DNA of 6,024 nt from Verrucomicrobiia bacterium (GCA_030042375.1 JASHZU010000209.1:1-6024); one strand, 5' to 3'; counted from the first letter of the stretch, positions 1-6,024 are shown. Notes: generated by a model from the letters alone, not told the origin. Made by a program: numbers and translations.

Positions 1-769
1 AATCATAGATGTCGTTGGTAAAATAGCCGTCGAATTCCAGCAACCCGACGCTTTGGCCGACGCCCGTCAAGGTGGTGCCGGGAACGTAGGCGGTGCGAAA
101 ATCGTTGCCAAACAAATCGCCGGAACCGTCCGGGGCCGTGCCGTCGGCGGCCTTCCTGGAATCGGCCTGGGTTAACTTATGAACGAGCCGCCGGGGATGT
201 GGCCGCCAATAATCGGTCAGACCTTCGACATCGGCCACCCGCAGCGTGGCGTCCACGGTCGGCTCGCTGTCCGGGGCAAAGAAAGTGCGGCCTTCCGTGG
301 GATGCTGATAAACGTAGAAGTGGACGTGAAATGCTTTTTCAACGGCGGCGGCCGGCGCAGTGACATCCAGGACGAGGCGATTTTGATTTGTCCCGACGAT
401 GGTCAGGCCGTTCGTGATGGCGAAATTTTTAATGTCGTCATAGTCCTGCTCCGTGGGACCAAAGCGCGCGGTCAATTCTTCGCGGCTGAGATATTGGCGA
501 AAACCGGGACTGTTGGGATCGGACACCTGCTGCGCAAATTGTTCCAGGCCGGCGGCATCGCGCATGGATACCCCGATGGCCAGGCGCAATTGATTCGTGG
601 CCGGCAAACGGGACAACGGCGCGAGAGTATGGACGACGTCCGGCACGTGGCCGGGCAATGCTCTCAAGTCCGCGCCGAAAGCGGGACACATCCCGGCGAG
701 GAAAACAATGACGGTGCAAAGAGAGGCAAGGCCGCAAACTTTGGCTCTGTTATAATGTATTGTCTTCAA
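1..769 (-). CDS. Exported S53 (sedolisin/kumamolisin-like) serine-carboxyl peptidase, N-terminal part
   Basis: The 256 visible codons encode a signal peptide, the full activation prodomain and the start of the catalytic domain of a peptidase family S53 protein; the rest lies beyond the left edge. S53 enzymes are secreted subtilisin-fold endopeptidases, usually active at acid pH, that cut off their own prodomain. Residues 1-33 form a signal peptide: basic start (K2, R8, K10), hydrophobic core around residues 14-27, and likely cleavage after A-F-G-A33. The prodomain, about 37-195, shows family hallmarks: SDPNSPGFRQYLSREE at 83-98, FGPTEQDYDDIKNF at 103-116, then VEKAFHVHFYVY at 143-154. The linker leads to FRTAYVPG at 224-231 and GVGQSVGLLEFDGY at 236-249, the usual opening of the catalytic domain. 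The Glu/Asp/Ser catalytic residues fall outside the window, so activity cannot be judged. TTG at 767-769 is chosen because it gives a proper signal peptide; the in-frame stop upstream (TAA, near 840) leaves no ATG before residue 27. No Shine-Dalgarno is visible. Confidence 0.9.
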   Translation of the reverse strand, partial: MKTIHYNRAKVCGLASLCTVIVFLAGMCPAFGADLRALPGHVPDVVHTLAPLSRLPATNQLRLAIGVSMRDAAGLEQFAQQVSDPNSPGFRQYLSREELTARFGPTEQDYDDIKNFAITNGLTIVGTNQNRLVLDVTAPAAAVEKAFHVHFYVYQHPTEGRTFFAPDSEPTVDATLRVADVEGLTDYWRPHPRRLVHKLTQADSRKAADGTAPDGSGDLFGNDFRTAYVPGTTLTGVGQSVGLLEFDGYFTNDIYD

Positions 770-787
770 AACAGTTGAACAGCTACT

Positions 788-816
788 ATTATCGGCGGGC
801 TGGCGGGAACGGTCAA
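788..816 (-). promoter_or_regulatory. Sigma70-like promoter for the S53 peptidase gene
   Basis: Reading leftward, TTGACC (811-816, 5 of 6 to consensus) and GATAAT (788-793, 5 of 6) are separated by exactly 17 bases. The predicted transcription start near 781 would leave a leader of only about 12 bases before the TTG start codon, which fits the lack of a Shine-Dalgarno. It lies in the 81-bp gap after radC, so the peptidase is probably transcribed separately from radC, although no terminator is evident in that gap. Predicted from sequence only. Confidence 0.55.
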
Positions 817-850
817 ATGGTTTTCACGTTATCGTTTTTTATTTGGCTTT

Positions 851-1561
851 TTAGACGGCGCAATGGCCGAGTTCACGCAGCGAGGCATAATCTTTTGGGC
901 GTTCGGCGGTGGCACGGCCAATAATGACGTGGTCGAGGACTTCGATTTTCAAAAGTTTTCCCGCGCGGATTAAATCGCGCGTGGTTTTGATATCGGCATC
1001 GCTGGGTGAAGGATCGCCGCTGGGATGATTGTGAACGAGGACGATGGCCGAGGCGCCGGCTTCGATGGCCTTTTTAAAAACCGCGCCGGGGTCCACGAGC
1101 AGCGTATCGCGTGTGCCATGGGAAACGTCCTCCACACGAATCAGTTTGTAGCGCGTGTTCAGGAGCAGCACCTGCAGCGTCTCGTTGTTTTTGACGAGGT
1201 TCTGGTCGCGCAACAATTGGACGACGTTTTCCGGATTGTCGAGGACAGGCGATTCGGCCTGAAGCTCTTTGGCCATTTTGCGGGCCAGTGCAAAAGCGGC
1301 CACGAGGGTAACGGCTTTGTCCCGGCCAATGCCTTTGATTTTTTGCAGGTCGGTGATGGATGCGCGTGCCAGGGATTGCAACGTTTGGTATTTATTGACC
1401 AACTGCCGGCCCACATCCACGGCATTGGTGCCTTTCAAGCCGGTGCGCAAGAGGATAGCAATCAGTTCGGCGTGACTGAGGGCATCGGCGCCGAGCGCGA
1501 CGAGGCGTTCGCGTGGGCGCTCGCTGGCAGGCTGGTCTTTGATGCGGAGTCCTTCTGACAT
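851..1561 (-). CDS. radC: RadC family JAMM/MPN-domain protein
   Basis: A complete 236-residue protein of normal RadC length. The N-terminal part (about 5-100) has the family UPF0758 segment, with ERPRERL at 14-20 and SHAELIAILLRTG at 29-41. A helix-hairpin-helix motif follows (LQKIKGIGRDKAVTL, 72-86), which normally contacts DNA. The C-terminal MPN+/JAMM domain (about 110-232) keeps the whole metal-site signature: a glutamate in the NNETLQVLLLN strand (E127), H177 and H179 in HNHPSGDPSPSD, then S187 and D190. It therefore looks like an intact zinc hydrolase fold. The name came from a supposed role in DNA repair in E. coli, later attributed to another gene, and the true substrate is unknown. 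The ATG at 1559-1561 is the family-typical start; no good Shine-Dalgarno precedes it. The TAA stop is at 851-853. There is no mobile-element context here, unlike many extra RadC copies, so this is likely the housekeeping copy. Confidence 0.96.
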   Translation of the reverse strand: MSEGLRIKDQPASERPRERLVALGADALSHAELIAILLRTGLKGTNAVDVGRQLVNKYQTLQSLARASITDLQKIKGIGRDKAVTLVAAFALARKMAKELQAESPVLDNPENVVQLLRDQNLVKNNETLQVLLLNTRYKLIRVEDVSHGTRDTLLVDPGAVFKKAIEAGASAIVLVHNHPSGDPSPSDADIKTTRDLIRAGKLLKIEVLDHVIIGRATAERPKDYASLRELGHCAV

Positions 1562-1604
1562 GGCAACATTGTTAAGTTAAAAACCACAAAGGAAAATTAA
1601 ATTT

Positions 1605-1634
1605 TCGGTTTGTATCGGTTTGTTTTTAGTTTGT
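1605..1634. repeat. Short phased direct repeats upstream of radC
   Basis: TCGGTTTGT occurs at 1605-1613 and again at 1615-1623, a 10-base period. A weaker third copy, TTAGTTTGT (7 of 9), sits at 1626-1634. The period is near one helical turn, so the copies would face the same side of DNA. They sit 44 to 73 bases before the radC start codon. Low-complexity T-rich sequence could produce this by chance. Confidence 0.4.
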
Positions 1635-1660
1635 TTTTTGGTGTGAGAGGGTTGATTTGG

Positions 1661-1689
1661 GTTAAAATAAAAACCTATTTTTCTCTCAA
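1661..1689 (-). promoter_or_regulatory. Possible radC promoter
   Basis: Reading leftward, TTGAGA (1684-1689, 5 of 6 to the -35 consensus) is followed after 17 bases by TTTAAC (1661-1666, 4 of 6 to the -10 consensus). It would give a leader of roughly 90 bases that contains the phased TCGGTTTGT repeats. The surroundings are so AT-rich that other promoter-like pairs are possible, so this is a weak call. Confidence 0.25.
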
Positions 1690-1821
1690 AAGCGCTTAAA
1701 CGATTGTGGAGAAAGAGAGTGCTGCCAAAAGTAAATAAATTTTGCTTATCACTATGTTTTATGTGTTGCATATTTAGCCTGAGGCACTTATATGAAAAAT
1801 TGGGTTCGTTTCGCAAAATTG

Positions 1822-1855
1822 ACTTCTTTCGTGAGGGCGTAAAAACGCAAGAAGT
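1822..1855. repeat. Inverted repeat (two-part hairpin)
   Basis: Outer arms ACTTCTT (1822-1828) and AAGAAGT (1849-1855) are perfectly complementary. Directly inside the right arm, GCGT (1837-1840) and ACGC (1845-1848) form a 4-base stem with an AAAA loop. Eight bases on the left are unpaired. On the plus strand the right arm runs into TTTT (1855-1858), but the stem is AT-rich and interrupted, so terminator function is uncertain. Confidence 0.4.
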
Positions 1856-1869
1856 TTTCGGCGAGACAC

Positions 1870-1886
1870 GGGGACGCGTACGCCCC
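1870..1886. repeat. Short GC-rich hairpin
   Basis: GGGG (1870-1873) pairs with CCCC (1883-1886), and CG (1875-1876) pairs with CG (1881-1882) around a four-base loop; A1874 is bulged. On the minus strand it follows immediately after the terminator-like stem at 1890-1937, so it may act as a second, backup structure in a leftward transcript. Confidence 0.35.
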
Positions 1887-1889
1887 GCC

Positions 1890-1937
1890 AAAACAGCATG
1901 GCCCAATGATGGCCTTTTGTCAGTCATCGGGCCAGCT
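1890..1937 (-). terminator. Probable Rho-independent terminator for the glycine-rich protein gene
   Basis: On the minus strand the stem is AGC plus TGGCCCGATGA pairing with TCATTGGGCCA plus GCT. That is 14 pairs with one G-U wobble and a single bulged base, closing a 14-base loop (1910-1923). It is followed after one G by TTTT (minus-strand reading of 1890-1893). On the plus strand the wobble becomes an A-C mismatch and no T-run follows, so the leftward orientation is favoured. It lies about 140 bases past the stop codon of the glycine-rich protein gene, implying a fairly long 3' untranslated region. The short T-run is the main weakness. Confidence 0.55.
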
Positions 1938-1962
1938 TACCGTAGAAATACTTAGGAGATAA

Positions 1963-2028
1963 GTTCCGTAATACCGCTAAATACTCCTGTAGCGACAAGG
2001 CGAGACCTACTTTCGCTGGCGACGGAAC
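1963..2028. other. Nested inverted repeats, possible structured RNA element
   Basis: Three complementary pairs nest in the right order: GTTCCG (1963-1968) with CGGAAC (2023-2028), AGCGA (1991-1995) with TCGCT (2013-2017), and AGG (1998-2000) with CCT (2006-2008) around a 5-base loop. The block lies between the stop codon of the glycine-rich protein gene and its likely terminator, so it would be part of that mRNA's 3' region. The stems are short and the left side of the outer loop (1969-1990) is mostly unpaired, so chance pairing is not excluded. I do not recognise a known RNA family. Confidence 0.3.
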
Positions 2029-2076
2029 AACAAAGACAAGCCGCCTAAGCTGACCAAAAGCCGTAAACGGGTATCG

Positions 2077-3183
2077 TTAATTTGATAACCGGAAGAACAA
2101 ACTGCCCGCCGAAACAGTAATGTTCAAATAATTTGTGCCATTGGAGGTATTTACGCCGCTGCTGGGTGTCCAACCGGACGGATTGGCCAGGTTAGTGTTT
2201 TGCTGTATGCTCCAGCCCGGCACCGCTGGCCAAAATACGCTTACGGTATTGGCCGATTCGCTAATGCACAAGGGAGGCTGGGCTGCGGTAATAATAATCT
2301 CGCCATTGGGTGAATCATCCGGGCTGGCGACGGCTGAAACTTCGGTGAGGTCCGCAATGGCAGAAGAGTCAATGCAGGAGCCACCGCCACCACCACCGGC
2401 GAGCTGAGCGCCACCACCACCACCGCTATAGCCGCCACCACCGCCACCGCCGCCATCACCACCACCGCCGCCGCCGTACCCGCCCTGGCCGGCATTGCCG
2501 TTTTCATAATAACCCTTGCCGCCCCCTCCGCCGGTCAGGTAGCTGCTGCCGCCGGTCCCGATGCCACCGTACGTTTCGGTGCCGCCAGTTCCGCCATTGC
2601 CGCTGTAGCCGCCGCCTCCGGACCCGGCGGAGTTCGTGTCGGCGATGCCGCCACTGCCGTCGCTGCCGCCGCTGCCGCCCGCGCCATCTACGCCACTGTC
2701 GCCGTTTCCGCCATTTTCGCCGGTCAATCCGCTGCCACCAGCGGAGTCGTAGTAGGAGAATGGATCACCAATGCCGCCACCACCACCAGCAACGACCAAC
2801 GGTGTGGAGCCAGCGACAACGAAACTGCCGCCGCCACCGCCGCCGCCAGCGTATGTGGCGGCACCTTGGCCGGCCCCACCGACTAGAAGAGTCAGCGTCG
2901 TCGCGTTCGAAAAGTAAAATTCGCCTTCCATTTCAGCTCCGATGCCACCGTAGTAGTACTGGTACGTGTCGGGCCCGGTATAGTAACCGCCGCCCTGCGC
3001 ACCGTAGGCGGTGATATCATAAAGGCCGGGGTTCAGGGTGATAGTCTGCTTGGAACCATTATACAGGTAATCACCCGTTTGGGCGGAAGTGGCGAGCTCT
3101 CCAAGGTGCCATGTCGCGATTGCGCAAATTGCACTGGATGACACGCGGAAGGCGCGAATCAGAAATCTGCAATTCGTTTTCAC
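2077..3183 (-). CDS. Secreted glycine-rich protein with ALK/LTK-like glycine-rich segment
   Basis: A complete 368-residue protein of unknown function, probably exported. The GTG start at 3181-3183 gives a signal peptide: K2, R6 and R10 basic, hydrophobic SSSAICAIATWHL around 15-27, likely cleavage near T-S-A34. Residues about 38-140 resemble the glycine-rich domain of ALK/LTK receptors and its bacterial relatives: NPGLYDITAYGAQGGG at 51-66, LTLLVGGAGQGA at 97-108, a GGGGGGGSFVV strand at 113-123, PLVVAGGGGG at 128-137. Residues 140-269 are mostly glycine with Ser, Tyr, Asn and Asp, ending in GEIIITA at 294-300. The last 65 residues form a separate module (W318, W324, QQNTNL 327-332, W338, final LFFRLSN) of a type I know from Verrucomicrobia secreted proteins. 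There is no catalytic motif, membrane anchor or sorting signal I can name. A structural or cell-surface/matrix role is a guess from composition. It stands alone, divergent from ppdK, with a likely terminator at 1890-1937. The nearest Shine-Dalgarno-like AAAGG is about 14 bases from the GTG, further than usual. Confidence 0.85.
   Translation of the reverse strand: MKTNCRFLIRAFRVSSSAICAIATWHLGELATSAQTGDYLYNGSKQTITLNPGLYDITAYGAQGGGYYTGPDTYQYYYGGIGAEMEGEFYFSNATTLTLLVGGAGQGAATYAGGGGGGGSFVVAGSTPLVVAGGGGGIGDPFSYYDSAGGSGLTGENGGNGDSGVDGAGGSGGSDGSGGIADTNSAGSGGGGYSGNGGTGGTETYGGIGTGGSSYLTGGGGGKGYYENGNAGQGGYGGGGGGDGGGGGGGGYSGGGGGAQLAGGGGGGSCIDSSAIADLTEVSAVASPDDSPNGEIIITAAQPPLCISESANTVSVFWPAVPGWSIQQNTNLANPSGWTPSSGVNTSNGTNYLNITVSAGSLFFRLSN
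2380..2490. repeat. GGN triplet-repeat tract encoding polyglycine
   Basis: This stretch encodes residues 232-268 of the glycine-rich protein and consists largely of GGT/GGC/GGA triplets (seen as CCACCACC and CCGCCGCC on the plus strand). Similar shorter tracts occur at about 2776-2790 and 2827-2850. Such imperfect triplet runs can change length in frame by slippage and can also be misassembled. Confidence 0.6.
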
Positions 3184-3316
3184 GTTTTGTTGGGCAACCT
3201 TTGAGAGTAATAACTAAAAGCGCAGGAGATGAGAAGGATGTCAATCGGTATTTGGTGGTTTTCACCGTTTCCCAAAATGGCTCAAGTGCCCCTTCTTTTT
3301 TCGCTCTACTGATTCG

Positions 3317-3344
3317 TTGACTCCTGAATTTTCGGTGGTAAACT
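3317..3344 (+). promoter_or_regulatory. Probable sigma70-like promoter for ppdK
   Basis: TTGACT (3317-3322, 5 of 6 to consensus) and TAAACT (3339-3344, 4 of 6) are 16 bases apart. A transcription start near 3351 would give a leader of about 39 bases before the ATG at 3390. It sits in the 206-bp divergent gap between the glycine-rich protein gene and ppdK, the only place a ppdK promoter can be. No operator-like inverted repeat stands out in the gap. Confidence 0.45.
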
Positions 3345-3389
3345 CCCCCGCTCATTTTGAAAGGTTTACGGAGTTAATTTTACTATTTT

Positions 3390-6024
3390 ATGGCAAAAGC
3401 ATCGAAATCGAAAAAATACGTTTATTTGTTTGGAAATAAAAAAGCTGACGGCGACGGCTCCATGAAGGCGTTGCTGGGCGGCAAAGGCGCGAACCTGGCG
3501 GAAATGTCCCGCATCGGCCTGCCCGTGCCCCCGGGCTTTACGATCACGACGGAAGTTTGCACGTATTTTTACGATAACAAAAAGACTTATCCCAAGGAGC
3601 TCCAGGCGCAGGTGGCGGCGGGCATCGCCAGTCTGGAACGCATCATGGGCTACAAGTTCGGTGATGCGAAGGAATTTCCGCTGCTGGTGGCGGTACGCTC
3701 AGGCGCGCGCGATTCGATGCCAGGCATGATGGACACAATTTTGAACCTGGGCCTGAATGACCAAACGGTCCTCGCGCTGGTGAAGGCGACGAAGAATGAG
3801 CGGTTCGCGTGGGATTGTTATCGCCGTTTCATCCAGATGTACGGCGACGTGGTGATGGGCGTGCAAAAGCGCGCGGGCGAAGATCATGAGCCGTTTGAAG
3901 TGGTCATCCACAAGCTCAAGCACGAGAAGTATCATAAGGATGTCGAGGACACGAAGCTGGACACGGCGGACATGAAGGATTTGGTCATCCGTTTCAAGGA
4001 ACTGGTCAAAGAGCGCACTGGAAAAGAATTCCCGAGTGACCCGTGGGAGCAACTCAAGGGCGCGGTGGGCGCGGTGTTTGGCTCATGGATGAATGATCGC
4101 GCGATTGTGTATCGCCGCAAATACGGCATCCCCACGGAATGGGGAACGGCCGTCAACGTGCAGGCGATGGTGTTCGGCAACACCGGCAAAAATTCCGGCT
4201 CGGGCGTGGCCTTCACGCGCGACCCGGCGACGGGTGAAAAAGTTTTCTACGGCGAATTTTTGATCGATGCCCAGGGCGAAGACGTGGTCGCGGGCGTGCG
4301 CACGCCGGAACCGGTGGCGCAGTTGAAGAATCATTTGCCGGAGTCGTTTGCGGAACTGGAGAAAGTCCGCAAGACGCTGGAATCGCATTTCAAAGACGTG
4401 CAGGATTTTGAGTTCACCATCCAGGACGGAAAATTGTTCATGCTGCAGACGCGCAACGGCAAACGCACGGGCGTGGCGGCGGTCCGTTTCGCCGTCGAAA
4501 TGGTGAAGGAAGGTTTGATTGACTGGAAGACGGCCATCAAACGCGTTCCGGCCGACCAATTGGACCAGGTGCTGGCGCCAATCTTTGACCGGCAGGCGAT
4601 TGCCTCGGCCAAAGCGATTGCCAGTGGGTTGCCCGCCGGGCCGGGCGCGGCCTCGGGCAAAGCGTATTTCAATGCCGATCGCGCGGTGGAAGCGGCGAAC
4701 CGGGGCGAAAAAGTCCTGCTCGTTCGCGTGGAGACATCGCCGGAAGATTTGCGCGGGATGATTGCGGCGGAAGGCATTTTGACGGCGCGCGGCGGCGTGA
4801 GTTCGCACGCGGCATTGGTCGCCCGCCAGATGGGCAAAGTTTGCGTGTGTGGCGCGAGCGCGCTGCATATTGATTATGCCACGCGCAAGATGACGGTCGG
4901 CGGCAAGACCTTTAACGAAGGCGACGCGCTTTCGATCGATGGCACGAGCGGCGCCGTTTATGCCGGCGAAGTGAAAACGGCTTCGAGCGAAGTCATCCAG
5001 GGCTTGCTGGAAGGCGATGCGAAAGCCAAGAACAGCGGCACCTACAAAAACTTTGTGCAGTTGATGAAATGGTGCTCGCAGGTGACGCGCATGTCGGTGC
5101 GCACGAACGCGGACAGCCCGGACCAAACGCGCAATGCGGTGGCGTTCGGCGCGAGCGGCATCGGTTTGTGCCGCACGGAGCACATGTTCTTCGAAGGCGA
5201 TCGCATTGACGCGATGCGCGAAATGATTTTGGCGGAGAAAATTGATGACCGCAAAAAAGCGCTGGCGAAATTGCTGCCGTATCAGCGGGAAGATTTCATC
5301 GGCATCTTCGAGGAGTTGAAGGGATTGCCGGCGACGATTCGTTTCCTGGATCCCCCGCTCCATGAATTTTTGCCGCACGACCATGCAGCGCAAACGGCCC
5401 TGGCAAACAAAATGGGCATCAGCGTGGACGCCATTTCCAAGCGGGTGCATGAGTTGCATGAGTTCAACCCCATGCTGGGTTTCCGCGGCTGCCGTTTGGG
5501 CATCGGTTACCCGGAAATCTCCGAGATGCAGGCGCGGGCGATTTTTGAAGCCGCGGCGCAGGTGCAGAAAAAAGGCATCAAGTGCAAACCGGAAATCATG
5601 ATTCCGCTTGTCGGTTTCAAGAAAGAATTGGATTTGCAAATCGACCTGGTGCATCGCGTGGCCAAGGAAGTCGCGGCGGCGCACAAAGTGAAACTGGATT
5701 ACCTGGTGGGCACGATGATTGAAATCCCGCGCGGCGCGCTGACGGCGGATGAAATCGCCCACACGGCGGAATTCTTCAGCTTCGGCACGAACGATTTGAC
5801 GCAGACGTGCCTGGGCATGAGCCGCGACGATTCGGGCTCGTTCCTCCCGCACTATGCCGAACTGGAAATTGTGAAGAAGAATCCGTTCGCTTCGATTGAC
5901 CAGTCGGGCGTGGGACAATTGATGCAGATTGCCGTCGAAAAAGGACGCAAGACGCGGCCGGACATCAAGCTGGGCATCTGCGGCGAACATGGCGGCGACC
6001 CGGATTCCGTGAAATTCTGTCACA
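3390..6024 (+). CDS. ppdK: Pyruvate, phosphate dikinase (EC 2.7.9.1), C-terminus cut by window edge
   Basis: This cytosolic enzyme interconverts ATP, phosphate and pyruvate with AMP, diphosphate and phosphoenolpyruvate, linking glycolysis and gluconeogenesis. The frame stays open for 878 codons. Compared from memory with the well-studied Clostridium symbiosum enzyme, key residues are all present. ATP-grasp domain: [10 protein letters not shown] at 30-39 (K32), [15 protein letters not shown] at 102-116 (R103), E341 and Q353 in the [18 protein letters not shown] strand pair. Phosphohistidine swivelling domain: [16 protein letters not shown], with catalytic H473. Pyruvate/PEP barrel: R595 in [10 protein letters not shown]651 and D654 in [11 protein letters not shown]778 in GTMIEIPR, N801 in FGTNDLTQ, and C864 in GICGEHGG. 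About 30 residues are missing at the right edge, giving a full length near 907. The ATG at 3390 precedes KKYVYLFG, the usual N-terminus. A GGAG at 3370-3373 is 16 bases away, too far for a strong ribosome site. The residue two before the catalytic His is Ser471, where plant enzymes carry the regulatory Thr. Confidence 0.98.
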   Translation, partial: MAKASKSKKYVYLFGNKKADGDGSMKALLGGKGANLAEMSRIGLPVPPGFTITTEVCTYFYDNKKTYPKELQAQVAAGIASLERIMGYKFGDAKEFPLLVAVRSGARDSMPGMMDTILNLGLNDQTVLALVKATKNERFAWDCYRRFIQMYGDVVMGVQKRAGEDHEPFEVVIHKLKHEKYHKDVEDTKLDTADMKDLVIRFKELVKERTGKEFPSDPWEQLKGAVGAVFGSWMNDRAIVYRRKYGIPTEWGTAVNVQAMVFGNTGKNSGSGVAFTRDPATGEKVFYGEFLIDAQGEDVVAGVRTPEPVAQLKNHLPESFAELEKVRKTLESHFKDVQDFEFTIQDGKLFMLQTRNGKRTGVAAVRFAVEMVKEGLIDWKTAIKRVPADQLDQVLAPIFDRQAIASAKAIASGLPAGPGAASGKAYFNADRAVEAANRGEKVLLVRVETSPEDLRGMIAAEGILTARGGVSSHAALVARQMGKVCVCGASALHIDYATRKMTVGGKTFNEGDALSIDGTSGAVYAGEVKTASSEVIQGLLEGDAKAKNSGTYKNFVQLMKWCSQVTRMSVRTNADSPDQTRNAVAFGASGIGLCRTEHMFFEGDRIDAMREMILAEKIDDRKKALAKLLPYQREDFIGIFEELKGLPATIRFLDPPLHEFLPHDHAAQTALANKMGISVDAISKRVHELHEFNPMLGFRGCRLGIGYPEISEMQARAIFEAAAQVQKKGIKCKPEIMIPLVGFKKELDLQIDLVHRVAKEVAAAHKVKLDYLVGTMIEIPRGALTADEIAHTAEFFSFGTNDLTQTCLGMSRDDSGSFLPHYAELEIVKKNPFASIDQSGVGQLMQIAVEKGRKTRPDIKLGICGEHGGDPDSVKFCH

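Larger units (their letters stand above)
1562..2076. other. Non-coding intergenic block, AT-rich on one side, structured on the other
   Basis: I see no credible gene in these 515 bases. About 1577-1830 is strongly AT-rich with T/A runs, unlike the GC-rich genes on both sides, and should hold the radC promoter. About 1822-2028 is richer in GC and packed with inverted repeats, described in separate entries. Reading frames exist on both strands (e.g. 1577-1927 minus, 1704-1955 plus), but their products are low-complexity, mutually overlapping, lack any domain, and cut across the hairpins. The tail (2029-2076) has only a small CCG..CGG repeat at 2061-2070. No tRNA or known riboswitch could be recognised by eye. 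Confidence 0.6.

Noticed and set aside
438..737. 99-codon minus-strand frame overlapping the S53 gene
   Set aside because: It is a different frame from the S53 reading frame, is Arg-rich and domain-free, and ends inside the prodomain; a shadow.
179..778. 199-codon plus-strand open frame opposite the S53 gene
   Set aside because: The minus strand encodes a clear signal peptide and pro-kumamolisin-type prodomain across the same bases; the plus-strand product has no recognisable motif and is a shadow.
770..850. Terminator between radC and the S53 gene
   Set aside because: Only a 4-base complementary pair (AACG/CGTT) can be found and it is not followed by a T-run in the leftward direction.
1025..1558. 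177-codon plus-strand frame opposite radC
   Set aside because: radC is complete with its JAMM signature on the other strand; the antisense product is composition-driven.
1577..1927. 116-codon minus-strand frame in the intergenic block
   Set aside because: Low-complexity Lys/Asn/Thr-rich product from AT-rich DNA, no start signal, and it runs through the terminator-like hairpin. Its RNEPNF and KNKPIQT stretches resemble spurious frames often annotated in AT-rich intergenic DNA of this bacterial group, but I cannot verify that here.
1704..1955. 83-codon plus-strand frame in the intergenic block
   Set aside because: No domain, no ribosome site, and it crosses three hairpins; overlaps the minus-strand frame, which is equally unsupported.
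2061..2090. Small inverted repeats (CCG..CGG and GGTATC..GATAACC) around the glycine-rich gene stop codon as a terminator
   Set aside because: Stems are 3 to 6 pairs with a very short loop or a bulge, and part lies inside the coding sequence; the 1890-1937 stem is a much better candidate.
3239..3244. Perfect TTGACA on the minus strand as a promoter for the glycine-rich gene
   Set aside because: No -10 hexamer with a 16-18 base spacer follows; the best match (TTTAGT, 3213-3218) is 20 bases away. Not listed as a promoter.
3071..3355. 94-codon minus-strand frame across the divergent gap
   Set aside because: It overlaps the signal-peptide region of the glycine-rich gene in another frame and would cover the ppdK promoter; no motif.
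4083..6023. 646-codon open frame antisense to ppdK
   Set aside because: Very long but explained by GC-rich codon bias in ppdK: the product is a His/Arg/Ala/Phe-rich mirror of PPDK with no domain, while the sense strand carries every catalytic residue of PPDK.

Overview
The window looks like chromosomal DNA from a member of the Verrucomicrobia (or the wider PVC group). The evidence is indirect. A secreted glycine-rich protein ends in the W..Q.N.NL....GW....FFRLSN type of C-terminal module that I associate with Verrucomicrobia exported proteins. A secreted sedolisin protease lies nearby, ribosome binding sites are weak or absent, and start codons vary (TTG, GTG, ATG). Coding sequence is GC-rich and one intergenic block is clearly AT-rich. 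The phylum is an inference; there is no rRNA or other marker in the window.

Layout: (1) 1-769, minus strand: N-terminal part of an exported S53 (sedolisin/kumamolisin-like) peptidase, with signal peptide, whole activation prodomain and first residues of the catalytic domain. It runs off the left edge and has its own sigma70-like promoter at 788-816. (2) 851-1561, minus: complete radC (JAMM/MPN protein). (3) 1562-2076: a 515-bp stretch without a credible gene. It is AT-rich on the radC side and structured on the other side, with several inverted repeats, one of which (1890-1937) resembles an intrinsic terminator for the gene to its right. (4) 2077-3183, minus: complete secreted glycine-rich protein with a segment resembling the ALK/LTK glycine-rich domain. 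(5) 3184-3389: divergent intergenic region with a probable promoter for the rightward gene. (6) 3390-6024, plus: ppdK, pyruvate phosphate dikinase, nearly complete and lacking only about 30 C-terminal residues at the right edge.

The genes do not form an obvious pathway. ppdK is central carbon metabolism, radC is a conserved protein of unsettled role, and the S53 protease and glycine-rich protein are independent exported products. Each leftward gene appears to be its own transcription unit. I found no tRNA, rRNA, CRISPR array, transposase or phage gene. No novel multi-gene system is visible. The least explained parts are the structured block at 1822-2028 and the glycine-rich secreted protein.
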